From Echinicola shivajiensis (lineage in GTDB: Bacteria; Bacteroidota; Bacteroidia; Cytophagales; Cyclobacteriaceae): a DNA stretch of 64,000 nucleotides. The position numbers and the translations under genes were made by a program. The stretch lies in the NCBI RefSeq assembly GCF_018642165.1, contig NZ_JAHHZM010000004.1:124001-188000 (forward strand), given 5' to 3'. Shown one piece after another: positions 8,283 through 17,521 of this stretch (position 1 is the stretch's first letter; each line of letters begins with the position of its first letter). Under the pieces are notes generated by a model. That model was not told the origin of the DNA. It saw only the letters and a list, made by a program, of their open reading frames with translations, and made no database searches.

Positions 8283-10346
8283 TTACTTCTCAAATTTAAG
8301 GACCAATAAAGAGTAATCGTCATCAGTTAGGGAGGATGCTCCAACAAAACTATACACTTCATCGATTATTTTTTCTTTAATCTCATTTGGAGACTTTTCA
8401 TGAGAAATATCAAGTATTTCTCTTAGTCTATCATAGCCGAATTCCTCTCCAGCTTGGTTTTTGGCTTCAATAATACCATCAGTATACATTACCAGTATAT
8501 CGCCTTGTTGATAGTTGATGGTTTTTTCTTTCAAATACTTCCCAAACTTTTCACTCCTTACTATTCCTAAACCAAGTCCTTCAGCTTTAAGGTAGTCCGA
8601 TTTTCCCTCTTCAGATTTGAAATATAAAGTAGGGCAGTGGCCAGCCCTGGCAAAGGTGATTTCATGCTTTGATGTATCCAGCAAGTAATAAGTGGTGGTA
8701 ATGAAATGGTTTTTGGCCAGACATTTACTTAAAGCGTTATTGGCACGAGTCAGAAATTCCATAGGGCTAAGATCCAGTTGGGCTAAACTGTGAAAGATCC
8801 CTTTCATTTGGGCCATGTTAAAGGCCGCAGAAGTACCTTTTCCGGATACATCTCCAATGATCAGCGCAAAGCGGTGGTTGTTAAATTGATACGTTTCGTA
8901 ATAATCTCCTCCCACTTCATCAGCCGCTTCTGAAAAACCAACAATGTTGAAACTTCCATTGTGGTGCAATCGAGAAGGAAGAAGGCTGCGTTGCACTCTT
9001 TGCGCAATTTTGAGTTCCTCCTTATATCTTTCATTTCGAATGGCTTCATTAAGCAATCTGTGGTTTTCTACAGATATGCTGGCTTGTCCAACAAAGGTGG
9101 TAATGATATTGAGCATTTCCTTATTGAAGCCATTTTTCACCTCTTTCAATAGGAAGATATTCCCCAGCAGCTCCTTGTTGACTCTGATGGGAATAATAAG
9201 GACCGAATGGAATATTTCATGATCCAGGGGGCCATTGATATGTTCCAAATCAACCTGTTCAGTGCCCTTCAGATAATCAGAAAAAGGCTTGTTTTGCTCG
9301 AGCATTTCTTTGATGTCTTTCCGGTCTTTATTGGTAATAAACCTTTGGTGGAGCGTCTGGAAATGATTGTTTTCATCTTTTACTTCCAGCCAAGCTGCGT
9401 CCACATAGGCTGCGCTCATACAGCTGTCCATCAGGATGTCCAGCACCTGGCTTTCACTTTGTCCTGGCTGTATGGATTGGCTTAGCTTCTGAAAGTTGAT
9501 GGCCTCAGTCAGTTTTTGTTCGAAAACTGATGAGGTAGGCAGATTGAACAGGGTGACCAGAAAGCTGAACAGGGCATATATAAATACAAATCCAAACAGA
9601 CCTAATAGAAAAAGATTATCTGTAAGATTGACAAGGACAAACCCTTTTTCACTATAGGAGAGCATTTGGATAAATAGCCCTAGACTACTTATGATGATAA
9701 TGGCAAAGAATAATATTGACTTCCACTTGTCCTTGAAAGTAAGGTAAGGGATCCATTTTAGGTTTACTGAAATGATAATGCTAAATATCAAAAGGAACAG
9801 CAGGCCAAAAAGGAATGTGAAGTCAAAACTGTTTTGGTTAAAATAAATGAAAAACATGCTGACTGTGAGCATGACTTCATATATTTGCCACTGTTGAACC
9901 ACATTTTTGTTTTTCTGGTATAAAATGAGGTGTTTCCATAACAAGGTGCATGAAATCAGAAATATTGTGGTCATCCCAAAATTGACATGGTAAAAGAAAT
10001 TGGCCAATAATGGATCTTTTGACAGTCTTGTATTATTGAGGAGATAGTAGAAAAATTGAATCAATAAACCTGTACCCAAAGCCATCAAACCAGTAGATGC
10101 ACCTCTCCATATCAATTGAATGAAATTATTATTTTCATTTTGGGCAAGAGACCGGCTGATGAAAATGTAGATCAGGATGAAAAACATGATTTCCAAGGAC
10201 CAAGTGATTTCAGGAGCTATGCCCAAGTTCATTTGGTTAATGGTCCCAAAAAGTCTCAAAAGGTCCACAAAAAGCATCCCTAGCCAAGTGAGTATCGTCA
10301 CTAGCAGGGTGATCTTTCCGATATTTATATTGGGGAGTTTAAACAT
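8283..10346 (-). CDS. Membrane-anchored SpoIIE/RsbU-type PP2C phosphatase with GAF domain
   Basis: A 687-residue signalling phosphatase. About eight hydrophobic helices fill residues 10-270. A GAF-like sensor domain follows (about 290-435), then a linker and a PP2C/SpoIIE domain from about 455. All expected metal-binding aspartates are visible: EVGGDYYE, GDVSGKGTSA, MYTDGIIEA and DDDYSLLVL. The likely reaction is removal of phosphate from the STAS protein encoded next. The membrane part may sense an envelope or energy signal (inference). It is first in the operon and transcribed away from the DUF4197 gene. The ATG at 10346 directly precedes the first helix. Confidence 0.92.
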   Translation of the reverse strand: MFKLPNINIGKITLLVTILTWLGMLFVDLLRLFGTINQMNLGIAPEITWSLEIMFFILIYIFISRSLAQNENNNFIQLIWRGASTGLMALGTGLLIQFFYYLLNNTRLSKDPLLANFFYHVNFGMTTIFLISCTLLWKHLILYQKNKNVVQQWQIYEVMLTVSMFFIYFNQNSFDFTFLFGLLFLLIFSIIISVNLKWIPYLTFKDKWKSILFFAIIIISSLGLFIQMLSYSEKGFVLVNLTDNLFLLGLFGFVFIYALFSFLVTLFNLPTSSVFEQKLTEAINFQKLSQSIQPGQSESQVLDILMDSCMSAAYVDAAWLEVKDENNHFQTLHQRFITNKDRKDIKEMLEQNKPFSDYLKGTEQVDLEHINGPLDHEIFHSVLIIPIRVNKELLGNIFLLKEVKNGFNKEMLNIITTFVGQASISVENHRLLNEAIRNERYKEELKIAQRVQRSLLPSRLHHNGSFNIVGFSEAADEVGGDYYETYQFNNHRFALIIGDVSGKGTSAAFNMAQMKGIFHSLAQLDLSPMEFLTRANNALSKCLAKNHFITTTYYLLDTSKHEITFARAGHCPTLYFKSEEGKSDYLKAEGLGLGIVRSEKFGKYLKEKTINYQQGDILVMYTDGIIEAKNQAGEEFGYDRLREILDISHEKSPNEIKEKIIDEVYSFVGASSLTDDDYSLLVLKFEK

Positions 10347-10424
10347 TGATTAAAAAAACATTACAATTATACATAATGTCATTCAATTATCAAGAAGCAT
10401 TTTAATAAGCAAATAATATAACCT

Positions 10425-10432
10425 TAGTTTTG
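10425..10432 (+). promoter_or_regulatory. Possible -7 box TAGTTTTG abutting the DUF4197 gene
   Basis: The element matches TAnnTTTG but ends only 2 bp before the ATG at 10435. If used, the message would be leaderless or start within the first codons. It may also be chance. Confidence 0.25.
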
Positions 10433-10434
10433 AA

Positions 10435-11151
10435 ATGAGAATTATCAACAGAATTTTTGGAGTCCTATTCATTTTTATCCTAGTAAGCTGCACCGCTTCT
10501 GAAGTAAACAAATTTATCCAAGGAGCTAGTCAGGGCACATTATCAGAAGCAGATGTTAGTGCTGGACTAAAGGAAGCATTGGTTAAAGGTATTTCAGTAG
10601 GAGTAGAAAGTGCTTCATCGACAGATGGTTTTCTGGGAAATGAACTGATTCGGATCGCATTACCTGAAGATGTACGAAAGGTAGAGTCAACGCTCAGGAG
10701 GTTCGGCTTGGGAAATGAGGTGGATAAAGCGATCACTACGATTAACCGTGGGGCGGAAAATGCTGCCATGGAAGCGAAACCGATTTTCATCAATGCCATC
10801 AAGCAATTGTCCATTCAGGATGCTTGGGATATTCTTAAGGGAGGAGATGATGCGGCAACCCAGTACCTGAAAAGAACTACTTCTGATCAACTCACAGAGC
10901 TTTTTAAGCCCCACGTTCAGGAATCCTTAAATCAAGTTGGAGCGACAAAGCATTATAGTGAATTGGTCAATGCATACAACAGAGTTCCTACGACAAAAGA
11001 TAAACTGGATCCAGATTTGAACAGTTATGTTACGAATATGGCTATTGAAGGCCTTTTTAAGCTAGTTGCTGAAGAAGAAAAAGCGATTCGTGAAGACCCT
11101 TTGGAAAGAACTAGCATTTTGTTGAAAAGAGTGTTTGCAGCACAGGATTAA
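10435..11151 (+). CDS. DUF4197 family lipoprotein
   Basis: A 238-residue protein with a short signal peptide ending in a lipobox (LVSC, Cys about residue 20), so probably anchored in the outer or inner membrane facing the periplasm. Family features are visible: GLKEALVKGISVGVE, DGFLGNELIRIALP, a NRGAENAAMEAKPIF helix, IQDAWDILKGGDDAATQYLKRTT and FKPHVQESLNQVGA. The biochemical role of DUF4197 is not known. It stands alone, converging on the DUF721 gene with a hairpin at the junction. Confidence 0.88.
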   Translation: MRIINRIFGVLFIFILVSCTASEVNKFIQGASQGTLSEADVSAGLKEALVKGISVGVESASSTDGFLGNELIRIALPEDVRKVESTLRRFGLGNEVDKAITTINRGAENAAMEAKPIFINAIKQLSIQDAWDILKGGDDAATQYLKRTTSDQLTELFKPHVQESLNQVGATKHYSELVNAYNRVPTTKDKLDPDLNSYVTNMAIEGLFKLVAEEEKAIREDPLERTSILLKRVFAAQD

Positions 11152-11157
11152 TGCAAG

Positions 11158-11193
11158 GATAGAGGATGTTACAGAAATGTAATGTCCTCTATC
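11158..11193. terminator. Hairpin at the DUF4197/DUF721 convergence
   Basis: GATAGAGGA...TTACA pairs with TGTAA...TCCTCTATC around a GAAA loop, with two imperfect pairs in the middle. It overlaps the last codons of the minus-strand gene and has only a weak T-run, so termination function is uncertain. Confidence 0.45.
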
Positions 11194-11483
11194 GCTCCTT
11201 TTCCGAATTTATCTTCAATGATTTGGAGCACTTTTGATTTGTTCATCATCAATTCTTTTTTGATGGGTCCAGAGCTTAGCTTTACAAAAAGTTTTTTGTC
11301 TTTCGCATAAACACTACTTGTCCTACTGGCAATGGAATTGCCCATTAGCTCTCCCCAAGATCCCGCAATTTTCTTTTCGTTGAACCTGTCTTTAAGTCTA
11401 TATGCTTGCAAAAGCTCTTCAAAAGCCTCCTTTAGCGGAGTGATTTCCTTTTTACGAGGATTATAATCCTGATATTTCTTCAT
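11169..11483 (-). CDS. DUF721 (DciA-like) protein
   Basis: A 104-residue cytoplasmic protein with the DUF721 pattern: L-x-E-A-F-E-x-L-L-Q-A-Y-R-L near residue 25, then WGELMGNSIASRTSSVYAKDKKLFVKL and a C-terminal amphipathic helix with MNKSKVLQIIEDKFG. DUF721 includes DciA, the loader of the replicative helicase in many bacteria lacking DnaC. That role here is inferred from family membership. The gene ends inside a hairpin and starts 24 bp from the stop of hemW, so both may share the hemW promoter. Confidence 0.82.
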   Translation of the reverse strand: MKKYQDYNPRKKEITPLKEAFEELLQAYRLKDRFNEKKIAGSWGELMGNSIASRTSSVYAKDKKLFVKLSSGPIKKELMMNKSKVLQIIEDKFGKGAIEDITFL

Positions 11484-11507
11484 ATGCTTAAAGGTACTAA
11501 GTATTCG

Positions 11508-12638
11508 CTATAGAAATAACTTTCCGGCAATATAGTCAGCCAAAAGTTTTCCCTCTTTGGTAAGGACCAAATATTGATCCTTCAAGGTCAATAATCTGTC
11601 TTCCTGAAATTCTTTTAATTCGGTTTTTTTTAAGTCAACTAGAGAGATGTCAAATTGATCCTCAAGTTTTTGGAGATCTGTTCCCCAAATAGTTCTTAAT
11701 GAGGTCAGTATGTATTCATTGATTACATCTTCTCTGGAAAGTAGGTCTTTTTCAAAATCGATAAGTCCGTTTTCCAATGATTTTATGTATTTGGCATTGT
11801 TGGCGATATTGTACTGTCGCGTTTTTCCGTCAAATGAATGTGCACTTGGCCCTACACCCAAATAGGGGATACCCTTCCAGTAATTGGTATTATGAACAGC
11901 AAAAGCATGCGGTTTTCCAAAATTGGATATTTCATATTGAATGTATCCGGCTTCTTCCAGATGCTTCTGCATGATTTCAAATTGATCGGCGCTAAAGTCC
12001 TCAGAGGCGGGAAGAAACTTTCCTTTTTGGGTCCAATTGCCCAGCGCTGTGCCAGGTTCTATGGTCAGGCAATAGCTGCTGATATGACCAGGATCGAGGG
12101 AAGTGGCTATTTGAAGGTCTTTTTTCCAAAGCTCATGACTGGCTGAGGGAAAGCCATACATTAAATCTATGGACAGTTTTTCAAAACCGGCATTCCTCGC
12201 ATTTTCAATTACCCTCAGTGATTCTTCAGCATTGTGGCTCCTATTGTAGAATTTAAGGACTTCGTCATGGAAACTTTGTATCCCGATGCTCAGGCGGTCA
12301 AATTGGAGTTCTTTAAGTTCTTGGAGCTTGGCAGGGGAAAGGTCATCAGGATTTGCTTCTATGGTCAGTTCTTCCAAGTCCAAACTGTAGTGTAGGCTAA
12401 TGGTTTGAAGAATTGCAGAGATTTCTTCCTTACTCAAAAGAGAGGGGGTTCCACCACCAAAATAAACTGTCTTGATAATGCAATACTTGCCCAGATAGTC
12501 TTTTTGGAGTATCAATTCTTTACAAATCATCTCCACCATTTTGGATTTCAGATCAGTTTGCGTGCTGAAGTGAAAATCACAATAGTGACATGCTTGCTTA
12601 CAAAAGGGGATATGAATGTATATTCCTGCCAAAATCAT
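11508..12638 (-). CDS. hemW: Radical SAM heme chaperone HemW
   Basis: A 376-residue radical SAM protein of the HemN/HemW family. The cluster motif is CKQACHYCDF (CxxxCxxCxF), preceded by GIYIHIPF and followed by the SAM-binding GGGTPSLL. The length and lack of an N-terminal extension fit HemW, which binds heme and delivers it to respiratory enzymes, rather than the ~450-residue HemN oxidase. The C-terminal HemN domain is present. The ATG at 12638 was chosen over a longer frame because it opens directly on the conserved strand and sits about 10 bp after the expected start point of a TACCTTTG promoter. It is divergent to the Omp85 gene. Confidence 0.9.
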   Translation of the reverse strand: MILAGIYIHIPFCKQACHYCDFHFSTQTDLKSKMVEMICKELILQKDYLGKYCIIKTVYFGGGTPSLLSKEEISAILQTISLHYSLDLEELTIEANPDDLSPAKLQELKELQFDRLSIGIQSFHDEVLKFYNRSHNAEESLRVIENARNAGFEKLSIDLMYGFPSASHELWKKDLQIATSLDPGHISSYCLTIEPGTALGNWTQKGKFLPASEDFSADQFEIMQKHLEEAGYIQYEISNFGKPHAFAVHNTNYWKGIPYLGVGPSAHSFDGKTRQYNIANNAKYIKSLENGLIDFEKDLLSREDVINEYILTSLRTIWGTDLQKLEDQFDISLVDLKKTELKEFQEDRLLTLKDQYLVLTKEGKLLADYIAGKLFL

Positions 12639-12652
12639 TACTTTTATCGATG

Positions 12653-12660
12653 CAAAGGTA
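12653..12660 (-). promoter_or_regulatory. hemW promoter, -7 box TACCTTTG
   Basis: On the minus strand TACCTTTGCA matches TAnnTTTG and ends 14 bp before the hemW ATG at 12638, supporting that start. The divergent gene begins 23 bp away. Confidence 0.5.
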
Positions 12661-12682
12661 AGTAATTTCAAGGTTTGGCTAT

Positions 12683-14416
12683 TTGAAAAAGGGAATCATT
12701 ACATTATTTATATTTTTGACCACGGCATTACAGTTGGTTTTTGGACAGGACAGTCTATCCCTTAACATGATAGTCAAAGGGGGGATTAGCCATTCTGAGT
12801 TGAAAGGGTTCCCTCATGAATTTGGGCGTAGTGAATTTATAAACGAGTATTTGGGCTCATTGAGGAATAAGGGCTATCTAATGGCCGATATGGTAGCAGT
12901 TTTAACTAATGGAAATGCCAAGGAGGTAGTGATAAATACTGGACAAAGGTATGAATGGCTCTACCTTTCTGAAGGCAATATCCCTCCGTCAATTCTGAAT
13001 AGGGTCGGTTTCAATAAAAAGCGATTTGATCGACATCCAGTCAATTTTGATGAAATACTTTCCTTGATTGATAAAATCATCAAGGAAAATGAAGATAATG
13101 GTTATCCCTTTGCCTCGGTTAAATTAGACAGTATAGGGCAGGAGGAAAATCTTTTCACCGCTAGCCTACAGCTCAACCAAGGTCCATTGATAACCTTTGA
13201 CACCTTAAGGCTTGTGGGGAATTCAAAAGCAAATGTAGCTTATTTGGGAAGGTATTTGGGAATTAATCCAGGTAGGCCTTTTAGCCAAAATACTGTGGAT
13301 GAAATTCGTAAGAGGCTGAAGCAGCAAAACGGACTTAAAATTTCTGATAATCCACAGGTTAGCTTTCAAAACAGTGAAGCTACAGTCTATGTGCCCTTGG
13401 TGGATAGGAAAGTTAATTCTATAGATGGGATTATTGGACTATTGCCCAATGAAACTGAAAGGAGCAAGATGCTGGTGACGGGCCAGTTTGACCTGGAGCT
13501 TTTCAATGTGAGTGGAAGAGGGAGAAACTATGGGCTGCATTGGCAGCGGCTCAGTCAATATTCTCAAAACTTGAAAATCAAAGCAGAAGAGCCTATGGTT
13601 TTTGGGTCGGGAATAGATGTTAAAGCTTCTTTTTACCTTTTGAAGGAAGATACCACTTTCATCAATAGGGATTTTAGAATTGATTTGGGGCATCAATTGA
13701 GTCCTTTGCTTTACCTTAATTTCTTCTCAAAAAGGCAGTCAGGTGATTTATTGTCAGTGTCAACGGAAGAGGATGAAGTCAGTACTTTGCCGGAAGTCCT
13801 GGATTTTAGGTTCAATAGCTACGGCGCACAGTTTAACCTTTTTGCTTTGGATGATATATTCAATCCCAGAAGTGGGTTGAGGGTAAGTTTTGAATCGGCG
13901 GTTGGCAATAAAAAAATCCTGATGAATACAGCCATTCCTGAAGACCTTTACGAGGATGTTGATTTAACAGCTCTTCAGTATTATGGAGAGTTTTCTATAG
14001 AAAATTACTGGAGGTGGAGCCCGATGTTGATGGCCATGATCAGGTTAAGGGCCGGAAAGATCGCAGGAAATAATGTTTTGAAGAATGATATGTTCAGGTT
14101 GGGAGGGTTAAGAAGCATAAGGGGCTTTAATGAAAATTTCTTTTTCGCAAATCAGTATGTTTATGCTAATTTTGAACCCAGGTTTTACTTCGAGAACGGT
14201 TCCTACTTTATGGGATTTATGGATGTGGCAGTGTTGGAGCAAAATGGGTTGATCGGGGAGAGAGAAATGGATCGGCCTGTTTCATTTGGAGGGGGACTAA
14301 GTTTGGATACCGGACAGGGAGCATTCCAGTTTATTCTCGGAGTAGGTAAATCAAATGAACAGCAGATGGGCATGAACTATGCTAAGGTACATTTCGGATA
14401 TACAGGGAGGTTTTAA
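12683..14416 (+). CDS. Omp85/BamA-superfamily outer-membrane protein
   Basis: A 577-residue outer-membrane protein starting with a signal peptide (FLTTALQLVFGQ). Residues ~30-250 contain POTRA-like units (for example FDTLRLVGNSKANVAYLGRYLGINPGRPF). The C-terminal ~320 residues form the barrel, with the Omp85 lock motif SIRGFNE and a final strand ending in phenylalanine (HFGYTGRF). Such proteins insert or export other proteins. At 577 residues it is shorter than BamA (five POTRAs), so a TamA- or TpsB-like accessory role is more likely. The start is a TTG, as no ATG or GTG lies nearby. The next gene follows after 6 bp. Confidence 0.85.
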   Translation: MKKGIITLFIFLTTALQLVFGQDSLSLNMIVKGGISHSELKGFPHEFGRSEFINEYLGSLRNKGYLMADMVAVLTNGNAKEVVINTGQRYEWLYLSEGNIPPSILNRVGFNKKRFDRHPVNFDEILSLIDKIIKENEDNGYPFASVKLDSIGQEENLFTASLQLNQGPLITFDTLRLVGNSKANVAYLGRYLGINPGRPFSQNTVDEIRKRLKQQNGLKISDNPQVSFQNSEATVYVPLVDRKVNSIDGIIGLLPNETERSKMLVTGQFDLELFNVSGRGRNYGLHWQRLSQYSQNLKIKAEEPMVFGSGIDVKASFYLLKEDTTFINRDFRIDLGHQLSPLLYLNFFSKRQSGDLLSVSTEEDEVSTLPEVLDFRFNSYGAQFNLFALDDIFNPRSGLRVSFESAVGNKKILMNTAIPEDLYEDVDLTALQYYGEFSIENYWRWSPMLMAMIRLRAGKIAGNNVLKNDMFRLGGLRSIRGFNENFFFANQYVYANFEPRFYFENGSYFMGFMDVAVLEQNGLIGEREMDRPVSFGGGLSLDTGQGAFQFILGVGKSNEQQMGMNYAKVHFGYTGRF

Positions 14417-14422
14417 ATAATT

Positions 14423-15526
14423 ATGGTAAAAGAAGTACGGACAATTTTAGCGGTGTTTATATTTTTTGTGTTTTCCCAGGCCCATGCCCAGATTTTGGAA
14501 AACTACAATCCTCAGATTACAACGAGCACGAAGCATGAGTTTGCTATAAGCCCGGTCATGGCTTCAGTCTCCATAGATGTGGAGAATTTTCCCGAATCTA
14601 CTTTTGAAATGAAGTTTCCAACATCTTCAGCGGTTTTTGTTGGTGATCAATTGTGGTTTTATACCAAAAGCGATACCTCTTTTTTGTTGCCCATGTCAGC
14701 GTTTAAAGAACAATTTTCAGGACTATCTGGAAAAGTGGGGATAGAAGTTTATCGATCTGGTATTAGAAAGGAAGACATCTCTATTAAAAAGGGTGTTTTT
14801 AGATCAGGACTAGAAATTGATGGGGGAAAAAATGTGGACGGGCTAAAACTCAGGGCAAAGGATTCAGTAAAGGATTTTTTGATTTTGGCCTTGGTGATCA
14901 TTCTGGCATTGATAGCATTGTTTAAGGTGACCTATCCACTTATGTTCAAAACCGCTTTACGTCCTGTTTCAATTTTCTCGGAAGATTTTTCAGAACCAGG
15001 AACAGGTGGAAAAGTTTTTTCATCAGATATGATATTTAATATTTTGGTTTTTAGCATGCTTGTAACCTTGATAATTATGTCGGGGATACATTTTACAGAA
15101 GTGCCATTTTTGGAGAAGTACTTGATGGGCGATGTTAATTTTCTTTTTCTAGTTTGGCTTTCAGGTACGGCTGTGTTTATGATCCTGTCAGTTCTTAAGT
15201 ATTTGTGGATCAAATTGTTTACTTCTGTTTATCAAATTGAGCGCTGGGATTTTCGGCAATTCTTTTACTTGATGAGAGGATTGGTTATCCTAATGTTATT
15301 ATGCTTTATTGTGATTATTGTATTCTATATTCAAGGGTTCACAGAAATGGATTTGGTGTTAAATTATGCCGTGTCTTTATTTTTATTAGTTTATTTATTG
15401 GGCATTTTTAGACTTTTTTACATCATGTTAAAAAAAGTCCCATTTAAAAGTTACCATTTATTTTCTTACATTTGCAGCTCTGAATTGGTTCCATTCTTGG
15501 TAATCGCCAAGATAGTCTTGGGCTGA
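14423..15526 (+). CDS. DUF4271 membrane protein
   Basis: A 367-residue integral membrane protein. A signal peptide (FFVFSQAHAQ) and a ~130-residue extracytoplasmic domain precede about six hydrophobic helices, the first at FLILALVIILALIALF and the last ending VIAKIVLG. DUF4271 proteins occur beside hemD in Bacteroidota and have no established function. The placement here, 6 bp after the Omp85 gene and 46 bp before hemD, follows that pattern. The soluble N-terminal domain has no recognisable motif. Confidence 0.82.
   Translation: MVKEVRTILAVFIFFVFSQAHAQILENYNPQITTSTKHEFAISPVMASVSIDVENFPESTFEMKFPTSSAVFVGDQLWFYTKSDTSFLLPMSAFKEQFSGLSGKVGIEVYRSGIRKEDISIKKGVFRSGLEIDGGKNVDGLKLRAKDSVKDFLILALVIILALIALFKVTYPLMFKTALRPVSIFSEDFSEPGTGGKVFSSDMIFNILVFSMLVTLIIMSGIHFTEVPFLEKYLMGDVNFLFLVWLSGTAVFMILSVLKYLWIKLFTSVYQIERWDFRQFFYLMRGLVILMLLCFIVIIVFYIQGFTEMDLVLNYAVSLFLLVYLLGIFRLFYIMLKKVPFKSYHLFSYICSSELVPFLVIAKIVLG
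15467..15474 (+). promoter_or_regulatory. Candidate internal promoter for hemD, -7 box TACATTTG
   Basis: TACATTTGCAG lies inside the 3' end of the DUF4271 gene, about 100 bp before the hemD ATG. It fits the extended TAnnTTTGCA form shared by other promoters here. Confidence 0.35.
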
Positions 15527-15572
15527 TTACAGGAAAAAAGATTAGAGAAAACAAAAGTAGAAAACAGACAAT

Positions 15573-16346
15573 ATGACTAAATCTACCAAAGACAGATTTC
15601 GGCCGGTTAAGAGTATTTTGGTTTCTCAACCTAAACCTTCGGACACTAAGTCTCCCTATTTTCAGCTCGCTGAGAAGTACAATCTAAAGATTGATTTTAG
15701 ACCTTTTATTCAGGTAGAGCCTGTAGGTATTAGAGATTTCAGAAAGCAAAAGATTGATATTTTGAAGCACACTGCAGTAATTTTTACGAGCAGGAATGCT
15801 ATCGATCATTTTTTTAAGATCTGCCAGGAGCTAAAAATTGAAATGCCTGCAGACATGAAGTATTTCTGTATTTCTGAGCAAACCGCCCATTATTTGCAGA
15901 AATACATTGTAATCAGGAAAAGAAAGCTTTTCGTTGGTGTAAGAACAGCTGCTGATCTATTTGATTATTTCAAAAAGCACAAAGGGGAAAAGTATTTGTT
16001 CCCATGTTCGGATATCAGGAAAAATGATATTCCTGATTTCTTAGAAAAAAACAATATTGACTTTACTGAGGCCATTATTTACCATACAGTAGCGGCTGAT
16101 CTTTCGGACTTGAAAGATATCAAGTATGATATTTTAGCTTTTTACAGTCCTTCTGGAATTAAGTCATTGATTCAAAACTTTCCTGACTTTGAGCAAGGAT
16201 TTACCAGGATTGCAGCTTTTGGCCCAACCACTTCAAAAAGTGTGAAAGACCAAGACTTGATTTTGGATATTGAGGCGCCTATGCCAAATGCACCTAGTAT
16301 GACAGGTGCTTTGGAGCTTTATATTAAAAAAGTGAATAACGTCTAA
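15573..16346 (+). CDS. hemD: Uroporphyrinogen-III synthase
   Basis: A 257-residue cytoplasmic enzyme that cyclises hydroxymethylbilane to uroporphyrinogen III in heme synthesis. HemD proteins are poorly conserved; the visible marks are an N-terminal half opening ILVSQPKP, the VIFTSRNAIDHFF stretch, YLFPCSDIRKNDIPDFL in the second lobe, then ILAFYSPSGIKSLI and the closing AAFGPTTSKSV. The order DUF4271-hemD supports the call. hemW and hemB are also in the window but not in the same operon. Confidence 0.88.
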   Translation: MTKSTKDRFRPVKSILVSQPKPSDTKSPYFQLAEKYNLKIDFRPFIQVEPVGIRDFRKQKIDILKHTAVIFTSRNAIDHFFKICQELKIEMPADMKYFCISEQTAHYLQKYIVIRKRKLFVGVRTAADLFDYFKKHKGEKYLFPCSDIRKNDIPDFLEKNNIDFTEAIIYHTVAADLSDLKDIKYDILAFYSPSGIKSLIQNFPDFEQGFTRIAAFGPTTSKSVKDQDLILDIEAPMPNAPSMTGALELYIKKVNNV

Positions 16347-16421
16347 AAAAAAGATAACATTTATAGGGTAAATTCGATTATAATTGTGTAGACTAGATAT
16401 ATTAAGCATAATGTACTTTTG

Positions 16422-17405
16422 ATGCACATGAAAAATAGAATTTACCTTTATTTTGTTATTTTTTCGAGCATTATCATAATACTGTTTATGGGCCAAACTG
16501 TGCAAGCGCAACAGGATGCTCAGTTTTCTCAGTATATGTATAACCGACTTTTTTATAACCCTGCTTTTTCTGGATTACAGGGAGGTTATCAATTTTCAGC
16601 GCTTCATAGAAGCCAGTGGTTAGGATATACTACTTCTAGTGGACAAGGAGGGGCGCCTACTACTCAATTATTGACAGCAACTGGCAGATTTTCCAGTAAA
16701 CCATTTGGCTGGGGCTTGACATTTGTCAATGATGACATCGGTCCCACTACCAGCCAGGATATTAATATTTCATTAGCTTATCATAAAAACATCAGGAAAG
16801 GAACACTAAGTCTTGGGGTTTTTGGAGGAGTGTTTTCCAATACCATTAAATATGACGAGTTGGATTTGGTAAATCCTGACCCAAATGTACCGGCCTCAGG
16901 TGATGAAAGTCAGATGAGCGTAAACTTTGGTGCGGGCTTACTCTATAAAACAGCAGATTATTATGTGAGTTTAAGCAGTAGAAACATCAATGAACCTAAT
17001 TTCGATTTTGGTGATGGTACATTTGATAATAAACTGAGGAATCATAGTTATTTGATGTTGGGGTATGAGTTTAAAACATTTGCACAGATAAGGTTCAGCC
17101 CAAGTTTATTAGTTAAAACTGTTGGCTTGAATAATTTTTCTTATGATATTAGCGTTATAGCCACACATAACGATCGTATTAGCGGTGGCTTAGCCTATAG
17201 AGGAGAAGAATCCGTGTCCGTGCTTTTAGGTTATCAATTGTTGAGAGATAAATCTCTTCGATTAGGGTATGCATTTGATTTGGTAGTTGGTGGGAATGAA
17301 GCAAAATCACCTAGTTCCCATGAGCTTATGTTGTCGTATAATTTGCCATCTGTAACACGAAATTTACAGAAAGCCATACAAAGAACACCTAGATTTAGAT
17401 TTTAA
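16422..17405 (+). CDS. PorP/SprF-family type IX secretion membrane protein
   Basis: A 327-residue outer-membrane barrel protein with signal peptide (IIIILFMGQTVQAQQ) followed by the family hallmark DAQFSQYMYNRLFYNPAFSG. A strand-rich body follows, with FGGVFSNTIKYDEL, LLYKTADYYVSLSS and a final region ending RTPRFRF. Members anchor or secrete partners of the type IX secretion and gliding machinery; SprF is needed for SprB surface localisation in Flavobacterium. Location immediately upstream of gldK matches the P. gingivalis porP-porK-porL-porM-porN order. An ATG at 16428 is an alternative start. Confidence 0.92.
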   Translation: MHMKNRIYLYFVIFSSIIIILFMGQTVQAQQDAQFSQYMYNRLFYNPAFSGLQGGYQFSALHRSQWLGYTTSSGQGGAPTTQLLTATGRFSSKPFGWGLTFVNDDIGPTTSQDINISLAYHKNIRKGTLSLGVFGGVFSNTIKYDELDLVNPDPNVPASGDESQMSVNFGAGLLYKTADYYVSLSSRNINEPNFDFGDGTFDNKLRNHSYLMLGYEFKTFAQIRFSPSLLVKTVGLNNFSYDISVIATHNDRISGGLAYRGEESVSVLLGYQLLRDKSLRLGYAFDLVVGGNEAKSPSSHELMLSYNLPSVTRNLQKAIQRTPRFRF

Positions 17406-17521
17406 TTAATCATTTATTTTCGTGCATTCATTGCGTTTTTTTGGTATTTTCTGTTAAATTTCGATCTTGGTAAATAGACGTGTGTCTAGAAAATTGGGAA
17501 TTGTCAACTAAAGTGTCTTAT

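Noticed and set aside
11508-12638. HemN (oxygen-independent coproporphyrinogen oxidase)
   Set aside because: The protein is ~376 residues and starts directly at the radical SAM strand, which fits HemW; HemN is ~450 residues with an N-terminal extension.
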